A stretch of 64,000 bases of DNA from Coniella vitis. Its lineage: Eukaryota > Ascomycota > Sordariomycetes > Diaporthales > Schizoparmaceae. How positions within the stretch are numbered: position 1 is the first letter of the stretch; each line of letters opens with the position of its first letter. Positions 11,845 to 23,951 of this stretch are shown in pieces. Below the pieces are notes generated by a model, which did no database searches, was not told where the DNA came from, and saw nothing but the letters and a program-made list of their open reading frames with translations. The DNA lies in assembly GCA_011317545.1 (NCBI GenBank), contig WUJK01000012.1, positions 881,001-945,000 of the forward strand. The letters are read 5' to 3'. Both the position numbers and the translations under genes were made by a program.

Positions 11845-12781
11845 CAAGATGGCAAAGCTTGGTGAAACCCGAAAGAACAATCTTCACACATGCGCATTCA
11901 CGTTTGCGGCTGGAGTTAGACTGGACCAGGGTTGTTTCTTCGACTTCCTTATTTTTTATTTTATTTTGTTGTGACAAGGCGTAGTATGGGTGCAACGGGG
12001 AGGGAAATACCACGAGGGTTACGGCTGGGGTTGCTGGGACAGCGGGGTAACTGTGTAAATAAATAAACCAAAAATTGTTATACAAACATACTGCATGCTC
12101 TCTCCCTCCGTGTGTGAGTCTCTCTGTCTCTCTCTATGTGGGTGTGCCTACTGTTGTTGCTGGCTGCGTAAAAACAGGTGGTCAATAGCTACTGAGTTGT
12201 ACATACTGTACTGCATGGGTTTGTTTGACGTATCTATCGATTCTGAATTTCTAGTGCAGCGGATTGAAGATGAATAGGGTCATAAGTAGGGTAACTAATT
12301 GACTTGTGTGTCTGGAGAGACGATGATGGTTAAGTCGGTGAGGTGTTGAATAAGGAGCGCTGTGACGGCTGTTGATTTGGCTGACCAGGGGAGCTTGGGA
12401 GGGTTCCTAGGCATTGCGCGCGCGGCAGGGCCAGGGCCAGGGCCAGGGCCAGGGCCAGGCCTTGGAGTGGCCTTGCTTGGTTGTTTGGTGAGTACATTAT
12501 TAGGTAGGTAGTAGGTAGCTTGCAGCTGCACCCATTAATTGACGTCCCCAGTGGCAGCGCCACTTGGACCCATCTCCGTTTACTGTTCCTAGACAGACAT
12601 TCCCCCTTTACCATTGACTACCACAGTACCCTTAACCTTAGTTGCCTTTTCCTTTCCTTAGACCAACTGCCCTTCAGACTCTCTCTTTCGTCCGTTGCTG
12701 ACAGCAGCGTTCCCGATACCTCTCTTTGTCTTTACCACAGCATCCATCCCCGCGCGTCCACCGAGAAAGCTGCCCGCGACA
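11845..12781. other. Intergenic region between Snf21 and coronin genes
   Basis: About 940 bp on the same strand. It holds the Snf21 3' end (AT-rich around 11950-12080), a GGCCAG hexanucleotide array (12425-12460), and a pyrimidine-rich coronin leader from about 12590. No further gene was seen. Confidence 0.5.
12425..12460. repeat. GGCCAG hexanucleotide tandem repeat
   Basis: Five to six head-to-tail copies of GGCCAG/AGGGCC occur in intergenic DNA between the Snf21 and coronin genes. No reading frame supported by homology covers it. It is probably a neutral microsatellite, useful as a strain marker. Confidence 0.85.
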
Positions 12782-15334
12782 ATGTCTGGTCGGTTTGTGC
12801 GCGCCTCCAAGTATCGTAAGTACTCGGCACACGACCACCGCACGCCCGACAATCCGACGCTTGTTCGGCTCGCCCCCGAGCTCGAGGGCAGCGTGACCTG
12901 GACCTTGGTCTATAGCTAACCTTCTGCGCTTCTTCTGCTTCATCATCGCATAGGGCACGTCTTTGGAAAGCCGACCAGGAAGGAGTTCTGCTACGACAAT
13001 CTCCACATCAGCAGGAATGCCTGGGACACGAACTTGATAAAGTAGGGCGCCGCCACGCACCACCATATGAACACACAACGCTACCCTTCCTCCGCTAGGC
13101 CATTCTGACTATCCAGCACAGTTCTGTGACGTGCTCGTGACAACCTCCGCCAGCTAACAGTCTGCTCTAACTGCGTACTTGTAGGGCGAACCCCGAGTTC
13201 CTGTCGGTCAATTGGGAGTCGGGCGGTGGTGGCGCATTCGCCGTCATTCCCCTGAATGAGCGTGGAAAACTCCCCGACCAGATCCCGCTGTTTCGTGGGC
13301 ATACTGCAGTTGTTTTGGACACAGATTGGTAAGATTGCCCTATTCCGCACCCCCCCCCTTCTTCTCCCCTCTTCTCAATTTGGACTCGTCCTACTTGGTT
13401 GTGTGCTTCTATGGCGGCGTGTTGCGGTGGTTCTTCGCGTACTGACCACATGGCCCCCGAAACAGGCACCCCTTCAACGACCACATTATCGCATCCGGTT
13501 CCGACGACGGCAAGATCTTCATATGGCAGGTCCCTCAGGACTTCACCCTTTTCACCGACGCAGAAGAACCGAGCGATGTTACGCCAGTGAGCAAGCTCAC
13601 CGGCCACACGAGGTATGATCGACCCATATAAGCTGTCTGCTACAGAGAAGCTCTAGCGGGAGGGTTACAACAGGAGGGGATGCAACGGGACATGGAATCT
13701 CCGCGTCACTACAGATTCTGACAGGCTCTACAGGAAGGTCGGCCAGGTTCTCTTCAACCCAGCCGCCGAAAACATCCTCGCCTCGGCTTCTGGCGACTTC
13801 ACCATCAAGCTGTGGGACATTAGCACCGGTCAGGCGCCGCTCAAGTTGCAGCATGGCGACATTGTGCAATCCCTGTCGTGGAACGCTACTGGCAACCTGC
13901 TCGTTACAACCTCGAGAGACAAGAAGCTGCGCGTATGGGATGTTCGTCAAGAGAAGCCAGCGCATGTGGGCCCCGGACACGAGGGCGCAAAGAACAGTCG
14001 CGCCGTATGGATGGGCGAGCACAACCGTATTGCGACGACGGGCTTCTCGCGCATGAGCGACCGTCAGCTTGCTCTGTGGGAACCTGGCCAGGACAAGCCC
14101 ATTGGCGGCTTCACCAACCTCGATTCTATTTCGGGCGTTTGCATGCCGTTCTGGGATGACGGTACCAACTGTCTCTACCTTGCCGGCAAGGGGTAAGTAA
14201 AGGCTCAAATACTTATCCTGCCTGGTGAAAGCATAGTTGTGACTAATCAGCTTCTTTCAGTGATGGTAACATTCGCTACTTCGAATACGAGAACGACAAG
14301 TTCGAGTTTCTGTCCGAATACAAGTCTGGCGACCCGCAAAGAGGCGTGGCCTTCCTGCCCAAGCGCGGTGTCAACGTGAGCGTTGCCTTTTGAAAAAGGG
14401 GGGGGTTCTTTTTTCACATAGATGGGAAATACTAACGGACTGTTGAATCTAGCTGCACGAAAACGAAGTTGTGCGCGCCTTCAAGACCGTCAACGACCTC
14501 TACATCGAGCCCATTTCCTTCACCGTCCCTCGTCGCGCCGAGACATTCCAGTCCGACATCTATCCTCCATGCACAGGATCCAAGCCCGCTGTCTCCGCAT
14601 CTGAGTGGCTTTCAGGCAAGACTGACTTGCCACCAAAGATTGACCTTGAGAGCGTGTACGAGGGTAATGCTCCCAAAGAAGTCGCGGGCGACTACAAGCC
14701 CCCTGCTGCTGCTGCTGCAGCTACTGCACCGGCTCCTGCTCCTACTCCTGCGGCCAAGCCTGCGCCCGCTGAGCCCGAGCCCACGCCTATCGCCAGCCGC
14801 GGCCCACCACCCTCTATTGCACAGCAAAAGGGCTCCATGGCCGCCGCTGCCTCCAAGTTTGCCGACAAGGACGAGGAGGAGGATGACAACACGGCCGAGA
14901 CGTCAAGCTTCGACGAGGTCGACAAGCCAACGCCTCGCGCCTCGCTGCCCGTCCGCTCTGCGGAACCGCCCAAGCCTGCCGCTCCTGCCAAGAGCAGTAC
15001 AGCACCCACCACCACGTCCCCCTCTACATCGCAAAACCAACAGCAACCTCCATCACCCGTTCGCGCCACCCCCCCCTCGGCTGCATCTGCGTCCCCATCT
15101 TCCTCGTCTCACGGCGTCGAGGCGTCACTGGAGCAGATCAAGCAGCTCATTGAAGCGCAAACCAAGATTATCACGGCGCAGGGCGAGAAGCTTAACAAGC
15201 AGAACGAAGCCATTAACCAGTTGACTGGCGAGGTGGAAACGCTCAAGAAGAGGGTCGTGTCAGCTGGAAACAGCCAGGACCAGGTTGAACGCATTCGCCA
15301 GTTGGAATTAGAGCTGGAGGAGGCTCGTTCTTGA
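12782..15334 (+). CDS. crn1: Coronin, actin-binding WD40 protein
   Basis: Seven exons: 12782-12815, 12954-13041, 13185-13328, 13466-13612, 13734-14192, 14261-14375 and 14453-15334, all in phase, 622 aa. Role from family knowledge: binds F-actin and Arp2/3 and regulates branched actin at endocytic patches and hyphal tips. Seen: the coronin signature MSGRFVRASKYRHVFGKP; a WD40 propeller (about residues 65-330) with IIASGSDDGKIFIW, ILASASGDFTIKLWD and LVTTSRDKKLRVWD; the coronin extension with LHENEVVRAFKTVNDLYIEPISF and TFQSDIYPPC; a low-complexity Ala/Pro/Ser linker (about 430-560); and a C-terminal coiled coil with SLEQIKQLIEAQTKII and LNKQNEAINQLTGEVETLKK for oligomerisation. Intron 6 contains a perfect branch site, ACTAACGG near 14431. 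The first exon has only 34 coding nucleotides, which automated gene finders could miss. Confidence 0.95.
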
Positions 15335-16860
15335 ACAAATGAGCAAGAGAGAAGTGTTTTGTGATGGAAGCGTGGGTTGTCAGTGGTAGCAAAGGGAGTT
15401 TGAAGTTGATGAAGAGCAAGGGTGTGGATGGGTGTGGAAGTCAGAGTAAAGCAGGCTGTCATGTCTTCTTCTCGAGTTTGTATGACCTATTTGCACTGTA
15501 AATGAGAGTCAAGTAAAACAGACAAGAACCGAATCGAACGAAGCAAGTGAAGAGCAGTAGTGCTGGGGGTGCATCTTGATATGCCCACATATCGTGACTT
15601 CTGTGTAAAGTTGTACCAGTGATATCTACAGGCTAAGTCGCGCTTCACCATTCTTTCATTAAAACAAACCCGCTGTTAATGTCAATTTATACAGCCTTAT
15701 GGGTGGACTCAATCCATAATTAAAAGAACCACACTCAAAACATTGATTTTAAACACGTGCCACTCTCCGTCATGACCTGTGTTTCTACCTGTAAAAAGAG
15801 CCTAGGGTATCCAACCGATGCCGATCCTTGGGAAGCCGATTCTTTGGAGTACCAGAAATATGTAACATGTTTTGCGTTCATGGATTGACTCTGGGTACAA
15901 TTAGTCAACAGACCGCCTATCAACTTTACAAGTCATCTTCGTCTTCACCGCAGAAGCACAGCACAGCACAACACAACACAACCCACAAGTCGAAAGTCAT
16001 CTTCTGATTCTCTCGATTTCTAGCCATATCAATGCGAAGTTCCCATTGATGCGGTCATCTCACATACATCGAATTTTTGGTTGATTTTCTTTCTAAACCC
16101 TCATCCAAACTTGAGATGAACCCCTCTGCCATCTTCAAAGACAAAAAGTGATTACCTAGGTACTCAAGTAGGTTCTTCCTCCCTTCCATGAAAAAACAAA
16201 AGCTCCATTTCTGCTTTGCTATGAACGCTGCTGGATAGGTGGGCGCAACTGCCCATATAGCGTGGACCAGACGCCCGCTGTGAAAAATAAAGAAAAGTAC
16301 AGAAAAGATAAAAGAAAAAGAACCAAAGCCACTCTCAGCTGAAAATTGAATGCAGAACAAAAAAAAAAAAACAAGAGGAAAAGATGGGAATTTTTCAAAG
16401 AGAAATGCACCCCGCAGGGGTATGTGGTGGTATCAAAAATGGGCAAAGAGGTGGGCTCGGCCACGGAAACAACACTCAGATCCAAGGCTTTTTTCCTTTT
16501 ATTTTTTTGTTCTTCTCGGTAAATAGGAGGTTGGAAACAAAAAGAGACAAATGAGAGTAGAGGACGCCAGAAACGATATTCTGTGTTGGCAGACTCATGT
16601 GGCAATTGCAGGACATTTTCTGGTGCAAGGCCTTTGCATAATACTATTGTGAGCTGCTGGTATCGTCTGGGTACAATTGCGCTTGCTAGCTGAATCGCGG
16701 AGCGGATTAAAAAGTTGATGTATTGTCGTGATCTTGATGCAAATCATTCGAATTGGGGGGACAAAAGGAAGGCCTTGATCAAGGTGCTGCGCACGCCATC
16801 CTTCTGGCGAGGCGTCTTCATCATAATTCAATGGAATTAAGTTTAGTAGGACGGCGGCCT
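15335..16860. other. Convergent intergenic region between coronin and ADF-H protein genes
   Basis: About 1.5 kb holding two 3' ends. It contains a CACAACACAAC-type simple run (15956-15985), a TACCTAGGTA palindrome (16153-16162) and poly-A tracts near 16357-16370. No supported coding frame was found on either strand. Confidence 0.55.
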
Positions 16861-19800
16861 CTAGTGGCCGTATGAAGTATGCTTCTGGTGTGCTTCTTGA
16901 AGAACTAGATGCGTGTATTAGTTGTGATCATAATGCTATTGGTGTTGATCATGGAAACTCACTCTGCAGTCCATTCAGCTGCTCAGCACGGTCCTGGAAT
17001 GCAATTTGCAACCCAGACCCACTTTTGAGGTCCAAGCACACACTGTTCGCAAGCTCCTGGAATTCAATCTCCGGGATGTAAGGTGCCTTGAATTCGCTCA
17101 TATGGAACCGCTTAAGTTGCTTCTCACGAGCAGAAACCGCGCCCTGAGCGGGCGTAAGGTGAAGGAAGCCAGTGGAGTCCAGATAGGTTGTCCTGCGCTT
17201 CCAGAGAAGGTTTTCGGGAAACTGCACGTTGACATCGCCCATGTTGGCAACAATGTCTGGCATGTTTGGAGTAGTAGGCACGGTCATACCGTGAGAAGAT
17301 TGTGGCCGAGCCTCCTCAGTGTCAAACTCTTCTGCCAGAGTAGGGGGGCTTGTGGTGATACTCTGCTTGCGTCCAGGGCTAAACGTGCTGGAAAGACGGT
17401 GCATCAGGCGACTAGCACGGCTGCCCTCTTTGGATTTGTTCTCGTCTCCCGACTCGCTCTTGTTGGTATCAATGGGAGACAAAAGGCTGGGTTCGTGCGG
17501 AATCGACTTGCGCCTTGTGTTGATGCTCAGACGGCTCAAGAGAGAGCTGGACTGGTGTACAGATGGTGGCCGAACCTGGGTCGGGCTGTCCTTTCCAGCC
17601 ATAGAATCGCGAATGAAATCGCGAGCCATTGTCAATGATGTCCGCTGTCCTGGGCGGTGAAGAGAATCGTCATTAAGAGAAATCTTGGACTCCCTGGAGA
17701 GTGTTCGTTCATGGCGTGACTGTCGACGCTCGCCGGCGTGGACCAGCGGCGTAGGGACTGGGGGGGCATTGGCTGCAGGCACGAATTCCGAGACATCGAC
17801 GCTCTTGCGGTGATCCACGATTAAGGGTGATTGTTTCAATTCCATGAGCGCGTACTCCGAAGCGTCGGCCTGAGATCCAGGAGCCCGTGGATACATCTGG
17901 CCAGGATCGCGAACAATCTTGGCCGTCACCTGGACCGTCTCCGGTTTCCCCCTGGGGGCATTGCCGCCTTCAAAAACGGACATGCGACTGGCAACGGATC
18001 CAGATCGGCTTCGTGCCGATGTTCCAATGGTGAATTCGGGTGATCCGTCAAGAGACTCGGGAGTAGCTGTCCTTCCGCGATAGATGGAATTCGTCCTCTC
18101 CAATACTGAAGGTGATCGAGCTCCATCCCTAACACTATTTCGTTGGATAGAGAAGAAAGCCGAAGAAGGCCGTCCAGCTGCGCTGGAGTTGGCGGAGCTA
18201 GCCGAGGGGCTCTTGGTGGCCAATTGCTCAAAGGCCTTAATTCGCGAGGCCAAGCCGCCGCCCAATTTGCCCGGTGTCCTTGGGGCGAGGTGAGTGGAAG
18301 AGTTGTGCTGGTTCATCTTCTGCTGAAATGCTAGTGAGCCCGATGATATCGAGCGGGAGGCCGTGAGTGGGGCATCCCCCGTGACTGAATGTGGGCTGAC
18401 AATAGGACTCGAGACAGTCCGCAGAATGCGAGGCGTAGGTGGCTCGCATGGTTGTGGTGGGGTTTCAGTGACTGGAGAGTGAACCATGGTTGACATGGCG
18501 TCCTCAAAGTCATTCGTGGCAGGCTGTGGTTCGACAGTGATAGGTTCATCCTGTTGCGGCGCTGGCTTCTCAGGGAAGTCAGAGTCTATCAAGAGGGGCT
18601 CTGGAGGTTCAGACCGCCTCTTCTCGTCAGTAGCGCCGTCGTCAACCATCTTGTCAGATGCATCTGCGGAACTGTCCTGACCGTTCAAAGACTCGTCAGG
18701 AGAGGTTGTCGCAATGGCAGAGGTAGGAGAGGGAGCAAGGGACTTGCTGGAATCAAGTGTCGAGTACTTTGAAGTAGGGAGATTCCATTTTGATGATGTT
18801 GCGCCTGTCCCATCTTCTGTCCTCTGTAGTGGACCCACATCGCCAGGGTCCGCTTCATCAATCCTGCCGGGTCCAGATGTAACATTGGGTGGGTCTTGAC
18901 CCCTGATTTCCAAGGGGTCCATGACGGCCTGACCGGGTGGAAGGTTCGCAGCGAATTTCGATTTCGGAACAAGATTGTTCTCATTATCAGAGGCTCCCTG
19001 TGCGTATTTCGCGTCTTCAGTAATTGGTAGTCTGGCTTCTGGAGCGCTTGTTGACTGCTCGGATTGACCCAATGTTGCCGTGCTAATGATCAGCCCCTCG
19101 ACGCTAGACCCCTCTGCAACTTCGGAGGGAGAAATTGCTTTCTCATCAGTCTCTCCAGCACCCGTTTCATGCGTCAAGGCCTCCTCTTCGATCTCTTGAG
19201 GGTCCACGATGTCAGCTTTGTCGTCCTGAGGATGCACTGTTTCGTCAGTGGATTCGGAGACGGAGGACGCCTTGGTTGAATCGCCAATTTCAGAAGATGT
19301 GAAGTTGGGAGAGTGAGGACGAGAATGCGTATGCTCAGAGGTATGATCGGTTGGCGCCGTAGAAGCCGTGTCGATGGCTGAATCAGTCTTCGAATACGTC
19401 ATTTCGTCCGCAGTGAGTTCGCTCTCAGTATCTGTAGATACTCGGACAAGCGTATTTTGTGTGTCCATTTCCTCAGCAATGGGCTCAACAGGCTCGGTGT
19501 CGGTGTTTGTAGCGGAGGATGGGATAATCTGCACAGATGGAACTGGCACATCTGGCACAGCGCTTGCTCGCCTTTTCTTTTCCCTGAGCTGTAGTGCCTT
19601 CATCAGACGCAGCTTTTCAGGTGTTATTGTTTGTTTAACAGGCTGCGAAATAGCTGGCAACGACTTGACTGAGGCGTTGGAGCTGACTACTGGCCTCCCT
19701 TCGCTCGTGTGTGGTCGCAAGATGGAGGGCTCAGCCATGGAAGCAACTGGGACCAGCAAGGTGGGCTCGGGCGACTCCTCATTGATTACCGAAGGTGAAT

Positions 19801-21016
19801 CGTCCTGTGTCTTGACGCTCTTTCCTCCCTTGAGTGCGAGCCGCAGGCCTGCCGGCATGGCGGCAACAGGCCTTACAACATCACTGGCTGCAGACCGCGG
19901 CCGGCCGGCCTGCTCTGTCAGAGGTCTCGGCCCGAGCCTCACCCGGGGCTTGCTATAAGGATAGGATGGGCTGCCAGAATACTCCTGTCGGGCGGACTGC
20001 GACGACATGCGCCGTTGAAAATCGCTCTCAATGGACTTTGCGGGAGACGCAGGCCGTGGCACGCCGCTAAAGGACGGAGGCTCCGCAGTGTCGGCAAAAG
20101 TGGTGTCTTTGGGCGAAGTTGCAAAGCTCGGATCGAGTATCACGGGTGGGCCCGTGATCGGCGACCGCGGTCGCGCAGGGCCATTGTCAATCTCGCCTGG
20201 GATATTCTGCTCTTCCAATACGGACTGGCGTTTAGCCTCTCTTTGTTCCTCCTCTTCTCCTTCTTCCGCTATTTCTCCCAATCTCCGCCGCCGCATCGAA
20301 CCATGGGAGGATGACGTAGAAGCCGACGCTGTGTGCAGCGAGCAGGCATGGGACAGTTTCGTCTCGCTAAGTTCCTTGGCTTCGGTGATGTCGATGCTCG
20401 TCTCGCAGGGGCCGAATCGCTCGCAAACAGCATTAAAATGAACTGTGCTCCGTGCTGTAGAAGAAAAGGGAAAAGAATGGGCAATTACGGTTAGCCACAA
20501 ACGATGCAGCGAACAAGCCGAAAGATGGTAATATTATCTTTTGGAACAATAAAGCAGCTCTGAACGCTACTCACCTTGAATTAATCGCGAGGTGCCTTCA
20601 GGCGTGTATTTGATGAGTACATTGCGCCTTCTGTACCGCAGAAATCCAAATAGCGGCGACGGCTCTTCGTATTGCTCAACATAGGTTCGCATCTCCGTCA
20701 CACCGCCGCTTCCCCGAGCTAGAACCTCGACCTCATCGCGGGCCACATAATTGAGGAGGAACCTGCAAAAAAGGCAATTGCCGGGATTAGTGCCTGGGCT
20801 TTGTCTGTAAACAACACAGAGTTCGAAGAACGTGACATTCTACGGTGATACCGATAGTCTTGTTCAAGGTTGAATTCTGAAAGTCGAAGGAAAGATATGC
20901 GCGCTCGCGCATTCTGTCGTTTTGATTGCGCGTCAGACGTACCATCCTCCTGCCTCGGCAAGGGCTGCCTCATGGGCTTCTTTTGCCTTGCCGCCGTCTA
21001 ACCCATTCAGCGACAT
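16861..21016 (-). CDS. Large ADF-H (drebrin-like actin-depolymerising homology) domain protein
   Basis: Exons complement 21016-20943, 20762-20575, 20454-16963 and 16904-16861 join in phase to 1265 aa. Residues 1 to about 125 read as an ADF-H module: MSLNGLDGG, AHEAALAEAGGWFLLNY, a GSGG turn, EEPSPLFGFLRYRRRNVLIKY, TSRLIQARSTVHFNAV. The order of these blocks follows drebrin and Abp1 ADF-H domains. Next come an RRRRLGEIAEE charged helix, about 950 residues of disordered Ser/Pro/Glu-rich sequence, and a conserved C-terminal block with QFPENLLWKRRTTYLDSTG and ELANSVCLDLKSGSG that resembles a PH-like fold. Inference: a cytoplasmic actin-linked scaffold. I recall homologues labelled GPI-anchored glycoproteins, but no signal peptide and no hydrophobic C-terminus is present here. 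The last exon codes only 14 codons. The small first and second exons are what reveal the ADF-H domain. Confidence 0.8.
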
Positions 21017-23951
21017 GTTCGGCCACCATGCAATTTCTGGACCAGCGCGAAAGATGGCAAACTAAGGTCGAAAAGTGGCGCGAGAGTGCGCGGTACAGTG
21101 ATCGCTGTGATGGTCGTCTATCGAGCCTCGGGGGCTTGGTGCTGAGAGGTTTGGTGAGGCCAGCGATCTGCGTGTAGGTGCGAAAAGCGGCAAAGCACGT
21201 TTTATTAGTAGCGTGATGACAATTGCGGACGTAAGTGACAGTGGCGAGCCGAAAGTCACGCAGCACGCAGCAGTTGGCTTGTACTTGTTGCAAACATGTG
21301 GGACCGCAGTCGAGGGTTTGTTGGTGTGGTTAGAGCTTCGATTTGCAGCGCAGCAGTCGCTGGGAATGTCGAAAAAATGGTGGTGCAGAGAAGGCAAGCG
21401 TTCGTGCGGTGGGGGAGGGAGCGAGGGTGAAAAGTAGAGGCAAGAGCGCACGAGCATGCGCAGGTGCCGCCGTAGTCGCAAGGGGAAGAAAAGAGAAGGA
21501 AAAGATGCAAGGGTAGATTCGGGATGGGATGCAAAGGAGTGGACGCATCAATGATGCAGGCGATGGATTCGGGGTAGCATCTGCCCAATCCAAGGTCTCA
21601 GCAATCACGGTCAAGCAGGACTGGTCACCGCCACAGACTTGAGCAAGATGAGAAAGAAGAAGAGCAAGAAACAAGAGGACGGCGAAGCTTGTGTCACGAA
21701 ACTCGCAGATGCAAGAGTTAAGCGCTCGAGCAATTGGATGGCCCTGCCAATAATAGTACAAAGAGTCCCTGTCCCCAGTCGCCCCCGCCCACAAGAGTAA
21801 GATGCAAGGAAGGCGCTGCTCAGGTCCTGTAGCTTGTGTGCTTGTTGCATGGTAGTGCACGTAGCATCATGGTAGTAGTATATCTCAAGTGCGCTGCAGC
21901 AGCAAAGGGAAGCCGCCGCCCAGACTACCTAGGTAGAACGTAGAACAGGTACTATTTAATAACTGTATGCTTATGCTTGCCTTTTGACAGCGGACGGGGC
22001 AGCGATGGCCTCTACTGAGTCTCCCAATCTCCAGACTCACAGTGGCAGCAGGGCCACTCCCTATAGTGATTGTCCTCCACCACCTGGATACTATATGCCT
22101 GGGTACGTAGTAGCTGGATATCTTCTCTCAGAGTACAACCCTTTTCCGAGACAGGGGCATCACCAGCGGCCAGCAAACTGGAACCAGTCAAACTGCTGCT
22201 TCCCCTGCCCGTGGCTCCACGTTCCTGCATCGACCATTTTTTTTGGATCGACATTCTGGACTCACTTTTTTGACTGTTATGTCTTCTAGAAATCCCCCCC
22301 CCCGTCCTTTGGTCTGAAAGCCCACCGCTACTTCAGCTTGCAACAACAGCAAATCATTCATAGGTCCGCCCAGTATTATCGGGCTTGTTCATTCTCATGG
22401 GATAACCCAATGCAGGTATTCTTGGCCTGCCACGTGCGCGACGTGTTCCAGCATCCTCGTCCTGAACAACGGACCTGCATGTCTACAACTCCCTTCAGTC
22501 GCTACCTGAGCGATGTATATCGAATCATCGAATCATCAACAGGTTCAACACTGGAAATGGGATACCGAACCATATGATAAAATAACTGCGTAATATCGAT
22601 ATCCCAGCAAGGACCGTTAACTTTGGAGTCACTCAGCTGGGTTAGGGATTGTCCTGGTTGAAGCCTCCGAGCGCCATACCTAAGTACTATGTACCTATGT
22701 CCCCACACGGGGAACAGCGAGGCCCTTTCCCGCCGAAGCAGCATCAATTGATCTCATCGAAATAACGCATGAAAACTGAAAATACCCGACAACGGATGAT
22801 TGATTACTTGACTAATGTACTATGGCCCACTACACCAGGTCCTCCTATTCTTCTTCTTTACTACCTCACAGGCCGACAACCTCGTCCACTCGCCTGGCCC
22901 TCGCCTACAGAAATACACTTGTATCCCCAGTCCGGGTGCAACACTGCTCATGAAGATCGCCAGAGAAAGCAAACAAAGCAGGCAGACTCCAGCCATGAAA
23001 CAGAGTTCGCTCCCTGCGTAGCTTCCGTCACCACCTCACTTGCACCTGTCAAGGTCGCCCTTGCATCTTGCCTGACGATCCAACCAAATACCGAGGCTGC
23101 TGTGTAGGCATGGAGAAGCCGAACAGTGATTCCCTCGGCTCTAAAAAAAGAGGAAGCATTCCAATTTCATTTCTATTATCTACAACCACGATGGCCAATC
23201 CCTGCCTTATCGCGCTGTGTGACCCCCCCCCCTTCTGTTCCTTCTCCCTTTCCACCCCTTTCAGTTAAACAAGCATCTCCCTTCTTCTTCCTTACAAATC
23301 GTCATTTCCTTATGTGCACGATGAACAGATGGTCTGTGCTTAATGGCGTATTAATAGTGAAAACCTAGGCGAGCTGCTAACGTATCAACCCAGGTAAGCA
23401 AAAGGCAACCTTGGAAGTCAACTTGGTTCTCGACGGAGGTCCAAGAAAGGCCTCGGGGTAAGGAAGCTGATGTTAACATAGCCCTCACTTCCTGTTGATC
23501 TACCAATCATCATTGTCCATTTCAACAGCCAGAGGAATACTGAGGCCATCATAAATACCAAGATACTTAGTTTTTAATTCTCAGCACTATTTCAAAACCC
23601 CTCACACATAAGATAATTGAGAGGCAGTCTATCATCTACTTTAGACAGCCAATAATACTTGTGCTTTGCCCTTTTCGAATTTCATATCTTGTTGATGTTA
23701 CTTCCCTGATGCCGTGGTCAAGGAAATCAATTCATTAAGAGAAAAAAGAAGAATAGAAAAAAAGGGTGGGACGGGGGACTAGGAACTAAAACATCGGCCC
23801 CCTTCCTTTCTTTTGCAACGGTGCAGGCATCGAAAAACGCCCTCCATAGATTTGATGATCTGTGTGTTAAGTATAATTGAAATCAAGACCGTAGACAATA
23901 TGAAAGCAAGCCAGCTTCACAGCACACTCGCGTCCCATCCCTTTCCAAACC
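21017..23951. other. Gene-free region upstream of the ADF-H protein gene
   Basis: About 2.9 kb between the start of the ADF-H protein gene and the 3' end of the PP2C gene, both on the minus strand. The proximal 800 bp is likely promoter and leader of the ADF-H gene. A TACCTAGGTA palindrome sits at 21926-21935 and TACTATGTA at 22685-22693. Short frames exist (for instance 21984-22289 +), but none resembles a known protein or has coding-like composition. Confidence 0.55.

Noticed and set aside
14469..15224. 251-codon + strand frame overlapping coronin exon 7
   Set aside because: Alternate frame of the Ala/Pro/Ser linker of coronin; Arg/Pro/Ser-rich shadow with no family match.
19368..19958. 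196-codon + strand frame inside the ADF-H protein gene
   Set aside because: Lies opposite the Ser/Glu-rich disordered region and has shadow-type composition.
21984..22289. 101-codon + strand frame upstream of the ADF-H gene
   Set aside because: Mixed composition with no domain and no neighbouring splice support; left as intergenic.
22541..22560. GTTCAAC word resembling a tRNA B box
   Set aside because: No A box, no clover-leaf arms and no acceptor stem could be drawn around it.
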